DNA of 64,000 bases from Candidatus Methanoperedens sp. (GCA_023249105.1 JAHFDG010000018.1:1-64000), one strand, 5' to 3'; shown: positions 26,175-35,364, counted from the first letter of the stretch. Numbers and translations are program-made. Notes: generated from the letters alone by a model not told the origin.

Positions 26175-27173
26175 TCACCGCGCCATCTTTTTTAGCGCTT
26201 CAAGCTGCTTCTCGGCGCCCACTGCAAGAAGTATTGAATTTTCTTTTATCAGGTCATCAGGCTTCGGATTCAGAGATAATCTACCCCCAGTCCAGAGCCC
26301 CACTATATTTGCGCCGGTCTGTGCGCGTATCCGCGCATCCTTCAGTTTTTTCCCGATGAGAACGCTTCTGGGATAAATGGGAAGTTCCACAATACTAAGG
26401 TTTTCAAAGAACTTCGTAGCCCCGGCAAGATGGTCTGTGAGAGGGTCGATGGCTTTTCTTCCGATGTATGTCCCGAATAATGTTTTTGGTGAGATCACCT
26501 GGTCTGCTCCTGCGTATTTCAGGTACCCGGACCTTGCTATATTTTCAACAAGAGCTATTACCTTGATATTGTTTAACTCCCTTGCCGTGAGAATGATACT
26601 GGCATTCTTTTCATCATTCTGGTTGGCTATCAGCATCTTCGCTGACAGGATATTGGAATTTGACAACACATTTTCGTCAGCCGCATCGCCATGAACGCAT
26701 ATTATTTTCCTTGAGATTAATTGCGCAACGTTCTTTTCATTTTCATCAATAACAACAAAAGGAATCCCGTATTCATCAAGTTCAGTGATGAGGGTTTCAA
26801 CAAGCTGGTTATAGCCGCATATAATTATGTGGTCTTTAAAAGCAGCAGGAACTTTCGCTGGCGGCTCTTTCTTGATAGTTTGTTCAAGCCAGGGGGTGAC
26901 CACGAGAGGGAAAAGCATGGCGAATATCATTATTACACCTGAGAGCGCAACAACGATACTGAATAAGTGCCCAATAGCGGAACTAAAATATATATCACCA
27001 TACCCTACCGTGGTCATGGTCATGATTACCCAGTAAATAGCAGTTATGAAATCGTAATTCCTGTTCTCGTATGTGCGCATCAGGTACTGGAAAACCAGGC
27101 CGTATGATAAAACAAGAAATGTAAAAATAGAAACATAGATAATAACAGATTTACTTATTCGAAGCTTAAACAT
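26175..27173 (-). CDS. MthK-like Ca2+/ligand-gated potassium channel
   Basis: A 332-aa protein, close in length to MthK (336). It has two membrane helices (about residues 8-29 and 66-92) flanking a pore loop with the selectivity filter TVGYGD (IYWVIMTMTTVGYGDIYF). A tethered RCK domain follows (IICGYNQLVETLITELDEYG and a second half ending LLAVGAEKQLEALKK). The gating ligand cannot be read from sequence. It forms a two-gene operon with the TrkA-like gene. Confidence 0.88.
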   Translation of the reverse strand: MFKLRISKSVIIYVSIFTFLVLSYGLVFQYLMRTYENRNYDFITAIYWVIMTMTTVGYGDIYFSSAIGHLFSIVVALSGVIMIFAMLFPLVVTPWLEQTIKKEPPAKVPAAFKDHIIICGYNQLVETLITELDEYGIPFVVIDENEKNVAQLISRKIICVHGDAADENVLSNSNILSAKMLIANQNDEKNASIILTARELNNIKVIALVENIARSGYLKYAGADQVISPKTLFGTYIGRKAIDPLTDHLAGATKFFENLSIVELPIYPRSVLIGKKLKDARIRAQTGANIVGLWTGGRLSLNPKPDDLIKENSILLAVGAEKQLEALKKMAR

Positions 27174-27313
27174 TCAATTACTATTATTGTATTGATGAGT
27201 TAATAATATTAACTGGGTGGGTGTTTAATCCTGGCGGCGCGGTTTCAACAACGAACTCGATGAAATCTGGCCGATTCTTTTGATTTCGAGCTGTCGCTAG
27301 GGGCTCAGTGCGG

Positions 27314-27349
27314 ATTAACAACGAACTAATACGAACTCGTACGAACTCA
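27314..27349 (+). repeat. Array of ACGAACT words, left edge of island
   Basis: ACGAACT occurs at 27321, 27331 and 27341, exactly 10 bp apart, preceded by ATTAACA. Another fragment (ACAACGAACTCGATG) lies at 27249. The array sits just downstream of hsdM in the otherwise gene-free 27174-27373 region. The same word in opposite orientation closes the other side of the island. Confidence 0.85.
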
Positions 27350-27373
27350 ATGTTAAAACATTTACTATCAGTT

Positions 27374-28921
27374 TTAAGTGATTTCTTTTAACTTCCTTAA
27401 TCCTTCATTTATCTTGATCTGCGAATCCTCGATTATTTTAATAAGCTCTTCAGGTTTGGGTATGACTTTTTCTTTGACATTCGGATTAACTGCTTTTATG
27501 TCGTAATTCTTACGTTTTATAGTTTCTATATCAATAAACCAGCTTTTTTCACTGGTTTTATCTTCTTCTTTTGTCGAGTTATGCCTTTGCAGGAAGTCAT
27601 CGAATTTATTAAGCGTCAGAGGGTCTTTTTTTAGAATCTTGATATCGGACATATCATAGTACCAGACTTTTTGCGTTGGCTTCTCTTTTGTGAAAAACAA
27701 CAGGTTTGTCTTGACTCCGGCGCCGGCATTTGCGAAGGCGTTCTGTGGCAGGCTGAGGATGCACCATAAATTGCATTCTTCCAGCAGCTTTTTCTTTGTC
27801 TGCACGAAAGCGAGTTCATTTGTCCTGAAGAGTACGCCTTCATCGATTACCATGGCGCATGTTCCGCCTTCTTTAAGATGGTCTATGATATGCTGGATGA
27901 ATAGAATCTGGGTGTTGCCGGTCTTGAAAACAAAGTTCGTCTTGGCGTCTTCCCCTTCTTTCCCGCCAAAAGGAGGATTTGTAAATATATAGTCAAATTT
28001 ACTCTGGGCGCCTTCGAATAGCTCCATATAGGTATCCCTGCCGCTCAATGTGTTTTTCAATCCGACATGAGGATAATCTATCCCGTGCAGGACTAAATTT
28101 GCGAGAGCAATCGGGAATGCGGTGTCGCTGTTGTCCAGTCCCCAGAACGCGTCATGCTTTAAATGTTCTATTTCGGTTGCGTTCAGTTCCTTGCCTGACA
28201 GTTCAGGATTAGTAAAATAAGTGTAACACTCAGCCAGGAAGCCGCCTGTTCCGCAGCAGGGGTCGTAGATAGTTACGAGCGCGCCGTCTTTTAAAATTTG
28301 TGGCTTTATTGCCCTTATCATCGCCCTGATAACTTCCCTTGGAGTAAAGAACTGCCCACCGTCATTGTTTTTCTCGCCCATCTTTAACAGCAAGCCTTCG
28401 TATATTTGCGAGAGCGGGAACTGGTGTGTTTCGTCGATGTTTTCTGATGTGAGGTGGTCGATTTTATCCAGCACGTCAAGCAGGTTCCTCTCGCTTGCGA
28501 GCTTTGTCTGGGTGATGTTCCTGAAGATTTGCGAGATAATTTTTTGTTTTATGTTTGCTGATGGTTTGTCCTGGAATGATTTCAGGTAGGGAATTAACTC
28601 GTTATTTACAAAATCCAGGAAATCTCCCATTTTGCCGTTTTGCAGTTCTACCCTTTTCTTGCCGTAGGTATTGCCCCAGTCTCTCCATCTGTATGGTTCT
28701 TTTAAAGAGGCGGTGAAAGACTTCCCAACAGCCTGGCACTTTAGCTCCTCTTCTTGCTCTTTTTCGTCAAGTATTCGCAGGAACATCATCCATGTAAGTT
28801 CGGGGATGTACTCCAGGGCGCCTTTTGTCCTGTCGCGGCGCATGATGTCGCAGACTGATTTGATGTATGCGTTCATGCTGGATTGGTCTGTTACTGTTCT
28901 TCCGTTATTGTTTTTTGCCAT
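27374..28921 (-). CDS. hsdM: Type I restriction-modification methyltransferase subunit HsdM
   Basis: About 515 aa. An N-terminal helical HsdM_N domain (MNAYIKSVCDIMRRDR...) is followed by an N6-adenine methyltransferase domain. This has the SAM motif IYDPCCGTGGFLAECY (about residue 240) and catalytic FTNPPFGGKEG. The start at 28921 is preferred (AAGGCGG lies upstream on the coding strand); longer upstream ATGs lie inside or next to a repeat. It is separated from hsdS by about 390 bp containing tandem repeats. With HsdS it methylates the host recognition site. Confidence 0.92.
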   Translation of the reverse strand: MAKNNNGRTVTDQSSMNAYIKSVCDIMRRDRTKGALEYIPELTWMMFLRILDEKEQEEELKCQAVGKSFTASLKEPYRWRDWGNTYGKKRVELQNGKMGDFLDFVNNELIPYLKSFQDKPSANIKQKIISQIFRNITQTKLASERNLLDVLDKIDHLTSENIDETHQFPLSQIYEGLLLKMGEKNNDGGQFFTPREVIRAMIRAIKPQILKDGALVTIYDPCCGTGGFLAECYTYFTNPELSGKELNATEIEHLKHDAFWGLDNSDTAFPIALANLVLHGIDYPHVGLKNTLSGRDTYMELFEGAQSKFDYIFTNPPFGGKEGEDAKTNFVFKTGNTQILFIQHIIDHLKEGGTCAMVIDEGVLFRTNELAFVQTKKKLLEECNLWCILSLPQNAFANAGAGVKTNLLFFTKEKPTQKVWYYDMSDIKILKKDPLTLNKFDDFLQRHNSTKEEDKTSEKSWFIDIETIKRKNYDIKAVNPNVKEKVIPKPEELIKIIEDSQIKINEGLRKLKEIT

Positions 28922-28951
28922 GATTTTGTACTTTTCCGCCTGTTGCATTTT

Positions 28952-29250
28952 ATTAACAACGAACTGATACGAACTTGTACGAACTCGATACAAATTTAAC
29001 GGTGAGTTCGTATTGAGTTCATTGGGAGTTCGTCGTTAGATATTTTCACTTCTCATTTTGGTTGCTTTGGGTGAGTATTAGGATTAACAACGAACTAATA
29101 CGAACTCGTACGAACTCGATACAAATTTAACGGTGAGTTCGTATTGAGTTCGTTGGGAGTTCGTTGTTAAATATTTTCATTTCTCATTTTGGGTTGCTTT
29201 GGGTGAGTATTAGAATTAACAACGAACTAATACGAACTCGTACAAACTCT
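28952..29250 (-). repeat. Tandem 131-132-bp repeat with long inverted repeats (2.3 copies)
   Basis: Copies start at 28952, 29083 and 29215 (third partial). Each full copy has ACGAACT words, then a central ACAAATTTAACGG, then AGTTCGT words on the other strand, so each forms an imperfect inverted repeat of about 85 bp. A roughly 45-bp spacer (ATATTTTCA..TTTGGGTGAGTATTAG) follows. In the left arm the words are 10 bp apart, in the right arm 11 bp. The block lies exactly between hsdS and hsdM. Confidence 0.88.
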
Positions 29251-29313
29251 GAGGGTTCGTGTGGGTTGGTTATGAGCCCGCTGTTTTGTATTCTGTATTG
29301 CATAAGTGTTGCA

Positions 29314-30543
29314 TTAGGTTAATTGGATTTGATATTGTCCGAAGACTTCGTTGAGGATTGAGTTGGGGAGCTGGTTGATTGCTGATATCTGTGAGTTCAC
29401 TTGATGTAGTATTTCATCGTGCCTAATTTTAATGTTGTCAATAATATTGGATAGACGATTAATTTCTTTCTCACTTGTTGGGAGATATATTTCAAAATTC
29501 GATAATGTAATTCCAGTTAGGTTTGGAAATGCAGAACCTGGACTTCGTCTTAATAGCTCCTCGGTTATAAATTCAACAATATGCGTTATAATTGATGTCT
29601 GGATTATACTATTTTTTGGGCGTATTGCCGCAATTCCTCTACCAATGCAATACTCTTGATCTGCCTTATTAGTTTTTCCTGTTGTATTTCCTCTGACACA
29701 CAATAGGACATCGCCTACATTACATATTTTTTTGGGCAAAGTTGTCCACTGTATCGGTATTGGATGAACTCTACCAAACTCAGTGGGTCCATTGAGCAAA
29801 GGTATCCCTTCATTATTTTTATTATAAGATGTTCCAGGAGGAGATTGCCCCATCTCAATTTCAAATAAATTCACAAATCTATATTTTTTAAATTTTTCTT
29901 TGTTATTATGGAAATACTCATTTAACTGTGAATGATAAAATTGTTTAGCAGCTTCATTTTGTTTCTCCACTTCTCTTTTAATAATCTCGATTTGAGCCAT
30001 TTGCTTATCGAGTTTTTCCACTATTTTTTGTTGTTCTATTATCGGTGGAACTATTATCGGATAATTTCCAAGAAAAGATGCTGGAACTCTTTGTTGTCCA
30101 ACTGCGCCTGTGAAGTTATTCTCTGCTTCATCTATAAATCTTTGATTTCTTATGAAATAATAAATCCATTTTGGAATAACTCTTTCATTGCACCTTAGAA
30201 CGTGAAATTCGGTTGTTCCAAACCCATAGCCACCAATCAGACCCTTAGCGATAGCACTTTTCTTGTTCTGCATACAAGGAGTAATCTTAGCGAAAAGTAC
30301 GTCGTTTTCTTCAAAATATGTATATCCTTTTTTAACTTTTGAAAAGGGAACTATTCTTATTTCACTGATTATACCCCTATCGCCATCAACTACTTCCATT
30401 GGAACAAAAGAAGTCTCTGTATCGTCATTTGCCTCCAAATCTTTGCTTCTTCTTGGATTTATTTCACATTCTTCCCCTAAAGTGCTACATCTCCATCCCT
30501 CTGGCAACTTCCTCATCTCAATCGCAACAACCTCCCCTCTCAT
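29314..30543 (-). CDS. hsdS: Type I restriction-modification specificity subunit HsdS
   Basis: A 409-aa protein with the expected two target-recognition domains. The first TRD is about 5-180 (RKLPEGWRCSTLGEECEINP). The first conserved helix carries IVEKLDKQMAQIEIIKREVE. The second TRD is about 220-360, followed by a second conserved helix (EINRLSNIIDNIKIRHDEIL). Each TRD reads half of a bipartite site. The start ATG overlaps the hsdR stop (ATGA). The 3' end is followed by the tandem repeat block. Confidence 0.9.
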   Translation of the reverse strand: MRGEVVAIEMRKLPEGWRCSTLGEECEINPRRSKDLEANDDTETSFVPMEVVDGDRGIISEIRIVPFSKVKKGYTYFEENDVLFAKITPCMQNKKSAIAKGLIGGYGFGTTEFHVLRCNERVIPKWIYYFIRNQRFIDEAENNFTGAVGQQRVPASFLGNYPIIVPPIIEQQKIVEKLDKQMAQIEIIKREVEKQNEAAKQFYHSQLNEYFHNNKEKFKKYRFVNLFEIEMGQSPPGTSYNKNNEGIPLLNGPTEFGRVHPIPIQWTTLPKKICNVGDVLLCVRGNTTGKTNKADQEYCIGRGIAAIRPKNSIIQTSIITHIVEFITEELLRRSPGSAFPNLTGITLSNFEIYLPTSEKEINRLSNIIDNIKIRHDEILHQVNSQISAINQLPNSILNEVFGQYQIQLT

Positions 30544-32894
30544 GCCGCCAGCAGCCCCATCTTTACCTCAGATACCACATCACCAAGATTCAGACCGCTC
30601 TTAGCCAGAGCCTTAATCCCTCCAGCCTTCTTTATCTCAACCACATCAAAAACTTCTGGACTTTCAAGCTCCTCGATACCATTCTCTTCAAATTGCTTCG
30701 CAAGAGCCTTGATAACATTCGCAGAATCCCCGGGCAGCGACATCAGCCATTCCCTGTTCTTATAATCAAATGCCAGAACCCTCGCTCCCCTTGTCTTTGC
30801 TGGCACGCCGAAGCCTATCTCGGCGAACAGGTCAAATAAATCGCAGTCCTTTAGCTTCAATAAATCCCGCAGCAGCAAGGCGCCCTTCTCGCCGCCGGGC
30901 AGCGCCGAAATCAGGTGCTTCCTCTCCTCCGGATTGACCCACATTTCGCGCAACAGGTCAATGTTATCAGCCCGCTCGACCAGCGAGGCAGCCAGCTTTT
31001 CCCTGTATTCCTCGACTGTGTATGGTCTTTCTTTTCCCGTTATTTCATCCTTCATCAAAATGAACGTCCCTTCGTCCCTGATTTCAACATTATATCCCCG
31101 AACTTTTGCAATCTTCCTTTTTTCTCCATCTTTGGGAGGTCTTGAAGGCTCAGTCCTTGGCGTTGAGATGAATTCCTTTCCAAATAACCTTGTCGCATTG
31201 GTATAATCATATATCCTGAACATGAACTTACCGAAGGCTTCATCGATTCTCATCCCGCGCCCGACCATCTGGTAAAAGAGAATCGGAGATTTTACATAAG
31301 TAAAGAACACAATGTTCTGGACGCATGGGATATCAACACCCGTTGTCAGCAAATCAACAGTTGTAGCTATGAAATGGGAATTCTTGCTCCCGCGCATGTT
31401 TGCAATCAATACCTCCTGGCTTTCTCCCAGCGAGCCGCTTGCTATCCCTTTTTGCGTGCATTTGAAAGCAAACTTCTCACAATCTGGCAGTCCTTTATCC
31501 TTGTACATATTATTCAGTTCGATTTCCACATCCTCAGCATGTTTGTCATTCGCGCAAAAAATAATCGTCTTCTGCTTTAAGCCCCCTGTTTTTTCGAACT
31601 GCTCCAGCAAATCCTTACACATTGCTTTTCTTCTATCTGGAAGTATAAGTTGCCTGTCAAAGTCTTCTTTGCTATACGTGTCTTTAACATCGCCTGTACC
31701 CATTGGCTTCCCTGTTTTTGAATCATAAACCCCTTTATCCAGCAGTTCTTCCTTCGTTAGCAGGCGCTCATCTATACTGGCGCTCCTTCTAACAATCTCA
31801 CATGCTGCAAGATAGCCATCTTCCCATCCTTTAGCATACGGATATTCATACACGGGCTCGCCAAAATACTTGAGATTATTCCTGCTTATTTTCTCATCCT
31901 TATCCTTTTCAGGAGATTTCTCGCCAGTTATCTTCCTTGGCGTCGCAGTCAGTCCAATCTGCACAGCATCGGGATTATTTGTGAGGACGACACTCCACTT
32001 ATCCCATGCGCTCCTGTGACATTCATCTATAATGATATGGCTGAAATAATTCTCAGGATAATTCTGCAAAAAGAACGATTGGTCGCCATCTTCATCAATC
32101 CCAAGCGCCTGGTATGTTGACACAATAATCCTGGCATTCTTTTTAGGGTCTTTATTCTCGACAAACGCCGCATTATCGCCGAAAACCGAGAACATTTGTC
32201 CAAATCCCTGTTTCCTGAGTTCGTTCCTGTCGCACACAAATAAAGCCCTTCTCAAATGTCCTGCCTCAGCCAGTTTATGCAAAAGCTGGACTGCTATTCG
32301 CGTCTTTCCTGAACCTGTCGCCAGAGAAAGCAAAACCCTGTTCCAGCCCTCCTTCTTTTCTGCAATTTTCTCAAGCGCCGCCCTGATTGCAGCGTCCTGA
32401 TAATACCTTCTTTCAGATTGCCCTCCTCTATATGGGACACAAAGAGGTTTGGCATCTTCATCTTCCAGGGAAAAACCTCTGCCAGTTTCATATAACTTTT
32501 TCAGCAATTCCGGTTTCGGGAAGCTTTCAAGGTGCAGTTCCTCACTCACTTTTTGATTAAAAGAATCATATTCAATGAAAAGATGACCGTTGGTTGAAAA
32601 TACAAAAGGAACATTGAGGCTCTTTGCATATTCCTTAGCCTGTCCCAATCCAAGGGTTGCATGCTCATCTTCTTTTTTGGCCTCTAATACCGCAATAGCA
32701 AATGGGTTTTCTCCGGATTTTACAGGCAGGCATAACAGATAGTCAGTTCTCCCCTTCTTTCGTTTGGGAGTTCCATTAATGATTTCAATAGTTCCCGCTG
32801 TGGTTTCTCTTCTGATTAAGTCCTCAGTCCAACCTAAACCATGAAGCGCAGGATCTATGAGTTTTGCCCTTGTATCTGCTTCATTCAATCCCAT
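30540..32894 (-). CDS. hsdR: Type I restriction enzyme endonuclease/helicase subunit HsdR
   Basis: About 784 aa from MGLNEADTRAKLIDPA, the usual HsdR start; an alternative ATG lies 7 codons upstream. An N-terminal PD-(D/E)xK nuclease domain (RTDYLLCLPVKSGENPFAIA, then VLEAKKE) precedes the DEAD-like helicase. This has SLATGSGKTRIAVQLL (Walker A), IIIDECHRSAWDKW (Walker B) and VQIGLTATPRK (motif III). Later motifs include FATTVDLLTTGVDIP-like and MVGRGMRIDEA. HsdR needs HsdM and HsdS for cutting. First gene of the operon. Confidence 0.92.
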   Translation of the reverse strand: MGLNEADTRAKLIDPALHGLGWTEDLIRRETTAGTIEIINGTPKRKKGRTDYLLCLPVKSGENPFAIAVLEAKKEDEHATLGLGQAKEYAKSLNVPFVFSTNGHLFIEYDSFNQKVSEELHLESFPKPELLKKLYETGRGFSLEDEDAKPLCVPYRGGQSERRYYQDAAIRAALEKIAEKKEGWNRVLLSLATGSGKTRIAVQLLHKLAEAGHLRRALFVCDRNELRKQGFGQMFSVFGDNAAFVENKDPKKNARIIVSTYQALGIDEDGDQSFFLQNYPENYFSHIIIDECHRSAWDKWSVVLTNNPDAVQIGLTATPRKITGEKSPEKDKDEKISRNNLKYFGEPVYEYPYAKGWEDGYLAACEIVRRSASIDERLLTKEELLDKGVYDSKTGKPMGTGDVKDTYSKEDFDRQLILPDRRKAMCKDLLEQFEKTGGLKQKTIIFCANDKHAEDVEIELNNMYKDKGLPDCEKFAFKCTQKGIASGSLGESQEVLIANMRGSKNSHFIATTVDLLTTGVDIPCVQNIVFFTYVKSPILFYQMVGRGMRIDEAFGKFMFRIYDYTNATRLFGKEFISTPRTEPSRPPKDGEKRKIAKVRGYNVEIRDEGTFILMKDEITGKERPYTVEEYREKLAASLVERADNIDLLREMWVNPEERKHLISALPGGEKGALLLRDLLKLKDCDLFDLFAEIGFGVPAKTRGARVLAFDYKNREWLMSLPGDSANVIKALAKQFEENGIEELESPEVFDVVEIKKAGGIKALAKSGLNLGDVVSEVKMGLLAA

Positions 32895-32994
32895 TTTATA
32901 AGTAAATATCAGCACATGCGTATAAATGTTACTTTATTAATTATTTATTACTTAAGAAAAAGTAACCACTCGGGGAGGAATAATGAACTTTAAA

Positions 32995-33038
32995 GAGTTC
33001 GTACGAGTTCGTACGAGTTCATGTTAGTTCGTTGTTAA
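32995..33038 (-). repeat. Array of AGTTCGT words upstream of hsdR
   Basis: AGTTCGT (reverse complement of ACGAACT) at 32996, 33006, 33016 (one mismatch) and 33026: four words at exactly 10-bp spacing, then TTGTTAA. It lies between hsdR and the GxxExxY gene, in the hsdR upstream region, so it might act as an operator as well as a boundary. Confidence 0.85.
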
Positions 33039-33067
33039 CTATTCATACTGGCCGGCTAGCTCATTGT

Positions 33068-33448
33068 CTAAATCATATTTGGTACTCGCTCAATATCCAC
33101 AGTATTTCTTTCCCTGCTAAAATTAACAAGAACTCCCAGTTTAACCCCAGTAGCTTTCAGGTAATTCAAAAGTTGTGCTTTGTGTATATTTGCTATTTCA
33201 TTAACGGTTTTAATCTCAATCATTATCTTATCAACAACATACAAATCAGCAAAATAGTCGCCAACGACTTTGTTCTTATACATAACCTGAATCGGATGTT
33301 GCTGCTCGACCACAAAACCTCTTTCTTCTAGTTCAATTTTTAGAGCATTTTCATAAACCTTTTCAAGAAACCCAAGGCCAAGTTCATTTTTTAGCTCTAT
33401 ACAGGCTGATTTTATATCATAAAATTCTTGTTTATATAATAATTCCAT
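33068..33448 (-). CDS. GxxExxY family protein (PD-(D/E)xK nuclease fold)
   Basis: A 126-aa protein. The N-terminal helix and signature (ELGLGFLEKVYENALKIELE) contain the defining G-x-x-E-x-x-Y. Later YFADLYVVDKIMIEIKTVNE gives the D-x-(n)-E-x-K acid-acid-Lys core of the PD-(D/E)xK nuclease fold. Members are often in archaeal and bacterial accessory regions and their substrate is unclear. The gene is boxed by ACGAACT arrays on both sides (32995 and 33503) and lies beside the hsdR promoter. Confidence 0.82.
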   Translation of the reverse strand: MELLYKQEFYDIKSACIELKNELGLGFLEKVYENALKIELEERGFVVEQQHPIQVMYKNKVVGDYFADLYVVDKIMIEIKTVNEIANIHKAQLLNYLKATGVKLGVLVNFSRERNTVDIERVPNMI

Positions 33449-33503
33449 AGAATCCTCCAGCAGAAAAAAAAAACAACCATCAGACCAACTTGAACAAACA
33501 ATA

Positions 33504-33537
33504 AGAGTTCGTACGAGTTCGTATCAGTTCGTTGTTG
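33504..33537 (-). repeat. AGTTCGT array
   Basis: AGTTCGT at 33506, 33516 and 33526, exact 10-bp steps, ending TTGTTGATG. It flanks the 5' side of the GxxExxY gene. Confidence 0.85.
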
Positions 33538-33667
33538 ATGAATCTGTTGAAAATGTAAATAGCCAATTGCTCTAACCCTTTATATCCTAATGCCAAACAG
33601 TGTGAAAGTATTCGTAACACCAAATGTAAAACATTTTGTTTCAAACCAAACTTAAATGAATATACAA

Positions 33668-33702
33668 GAGTTCGTACGAGTTCGTATTAGTTCGTTGTTA
33701 AT
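33668..33702 (-). repeat. AGTTCGT array, right edge of island
   Basis: AGTTCGT at 33669, 33679 and 33689, exact 10-bp steps, ending TTGTTAATAATAG. It is just before the stop of the convergent-edge PFL gene at 33709 and closes the island opposite the array at 27314. Confidence 0.85.
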
Positions 33703-33708
33703 AATAGA

Positions 33709-35067
33709 CTAATTCCTCATGCTCGTAATCGGGCTTGGCATCCTTCCGCCGCGCAATATGAAATCGCGGGAACCGAATGCGCTCACGTCCATCACGTATG
33801 TTTCGCCCAGAAGCCCCCCGAAATTCACGTAATCCCCGGCTTTTTTTCCCGGGACAGGAATGAGGCGCACGCCTGTTGTCTTCCCGTTTACCACACCTAT
33901 TGAAAGCTCATCCGCAATTATAGCTGATATGGTCTCGGCAGGCGTATCGCCAGGAATGGCTACCATGTCAAGCCCCACAGAGCATACTGCGGTCAGGGCT
34001 TCAAGTTTCTCTATCGAAAGCGCGCCTGCCTTCACCGCGGCGTTCATACCCGAATCCTCGCTCACCGGGATGAATGTGCCGCTTAATCCTCCAACATTCC
34101 CCGATGCCATGGCGCCGCCCTTCTTTACAGCATCGATAAGCAGCGCAAGCGCGGCTGTACTCCCCGGCGCGCCCATTTTCTCAACACCCATCATTTCAAC
34201 AATGCCAGCTACCGAATCCCCGACTTTCGTGGTCGATGCAAGCGAGATATCCACTATCCCGAAAGGCACGTTCATGTTCGAGGCAAGTTCCCTGCCTATC
34301 AGTTCGCCTGCTCTTGTTATCTTGAAAGCCGTGCGCTTGATGACTTCGGAAAGCGCAGTCAGGTCGCAGTCTTTATTCTTCTCAACCACGCTTCTCACCA
34401 CGCCCGGCCCGCTTATGCCTATATTCAATGAAAAATCAGGCTCTCCGATGCCGTGAAACGCTCCTGCCATGAACGGATTGTCCTCGGGAGCGTTTGAAAA
34501 TACTGCAAATTTTGTGCATCCTATCCCGTTCTCTGTCCTGTTTGAAATTTCCCTGAGGGTTTTTCCAAGTTTGATCACTGCGTCCATGTTCATCCCGGAA
34601 ACTGTTGAAGCGACATTCAGGAAAGCGCATACCCTTTCGGTGCTTGAGAGCACTTCCGGAAGCGAGTCTATGAGAAGCGCATCCGCCTTTGTTATGCCTT
34701 TCTGGACAAGCGCACCGTACCCGCCAATGAAATCAATACCTGCATCCTTAGCAGCCCTGTCAAGCGTTTTTGCAATCTGGACCGGTGCATCCCTCTCCGC
34801 GCATGCCTCGACAATCAATGAAACCGGGGTTACTGAAATCCTCTTATTGATAATCGGGATGCCGTATTTAGCTTCAAGTTTCCCGGCTTCCGAAACAAGC
34901 GTTCGCCCATAATCCGTGACGCGGTCGTAAACGTTTGATTTGAAAACCTCGATGTCTGAATGGATGCAGTCCTTCAAATTAATTCCAAGCGTTACCGTCC
35001 TGATATCAAAATTATGATAAAGGGTCATTTTGACGGTTTCCATGACCTCTTCGATAGAATATTCCAT
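33709..35067 (-). CDS. PFL family protein (UPF0210/DUF711)
   Basis: A 452-aa member of the UPF0210 family, related in fold to pyruvate formate-lyase-like barrels but without the glycyl radical motif needed for PFL activity. Signatures include DIRTVTLGINLKDCIHSD (18-35), MDAVIKLGKTLREISNRTEN and GCTKFAVFSNAPEDNPFMAG. The end (FNFGGLLGETYVMDVS-like, GRMPSPITSMRN) is full length. It lies 3 bp downstream of an ACT-domain gene, the invariant partner in many genomes. The biochemical role remains unknown. Confidence 0.88.
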   Translation of the reverse strand: MEYSIEEVMETVKMTLYHNFDIRTVTLGINLKDCIHSDIEVFKSNVYDRVTDYGRTLVSEAGKLEAKYGIPIINKRISVTPVSLIVEACAERDAPVQIAKTLDRAAKDAGIDFIGGYGALVQKGITKADALLIDSLPEVLSSTERVCAFLNVASTVSGMNMDAVIKLGKTLREISNRTENGIGCTKFAVFSNAPEDNPFMAGAFHGIGEPDFSLNIGISGPGVVRSVVEKNKDCDLTALSEVIKRTAFKITRAGELIGRELASNMNVPFGIVDISLASTTKVGDSVAGIVEMMGVEKMGAPGSTAALALLIDAVKKGGAMASGNVGGLSGTFIPVSEDSGMNAAVKAGALSIEKLEALTAVCSVGLDMVAIPGDTPAETISAIIADELSIGVVNGKTTGVRLIPVPGKKAGDYVNFGGLLGETYVMDVSAFGSRDFILRGGRMPSPITSMRN

Positions 35068-35070
35068 GAC

Positions 35071-35349
35071 TCACACCCGGTGCATCGCTTTGAAGATATC
35101 CTCATGCTGGACCTGGATTGAAAGGCCCATTTCCTTCTCTATTACGGAAAGCTCTTTTTTTAATTCAGGTATTGTCATCGAAGAATCTGACATATCGGCA
35201 AGCATGGTCATCACAAAATAGCCCTCCATGACTTTCTGGTTAAGGTCTTCGATATTGATATTATGCTTGTAAACCGCGTTTGAGATTCGGGCGATTATTC
35301 CTTTCTGGTCTTTACCGATAACTGTTATGAATACAAGGTATTTGGACAT
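35071..35349 (-). CDS. ACT domain protein (UPF0237)
   Basis: A 92-aa protein, almost entirely one ACT domain (about residues 4-80: YLVFITVIGKDQKGIIARIS, then SNAVYKHNINIEDLNQKVME). ACT domains bind amino acids or related small ligands and usually dimerise. It is co-transcribed with the PFL-family gene (3-bp gap), which makes it likely to act as its ligand-sensing partner. It has no catalytic domain of its own. Confidence 0.88.
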   Translation of the reverse strand: MSKYLVFITVIGKDQKGIIARISNAVYKHNINIEDLNQKVMEGYFVMTMLADMSDSSMTIPELKKELSVIEKEMGLSIQVQHEDIFKAMHRV

Positions 35350-35364
35350 TGTGAGCCTCCGATG

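Noticed and set aside
27199-27213. GTTAAT-AAT-ATTAAC palindrome before the K+ channel gene
   Set aside because: Short and AT-rich, likely by chance or a simple promoter element.
28922-28993. Longer N-terminus for HsdM
   Set aside because: The extra codons come largely from the repeat block and are unlike the family; ATG at 28921 has a better RBS and family-like start.
28952-29250. Possible CRISPR array (regular direct repeats)
   Set aside because: The period is 131-132 bp with near-identical spacers and long internal inverted repeats; there are no unique spacers and no cas genes.
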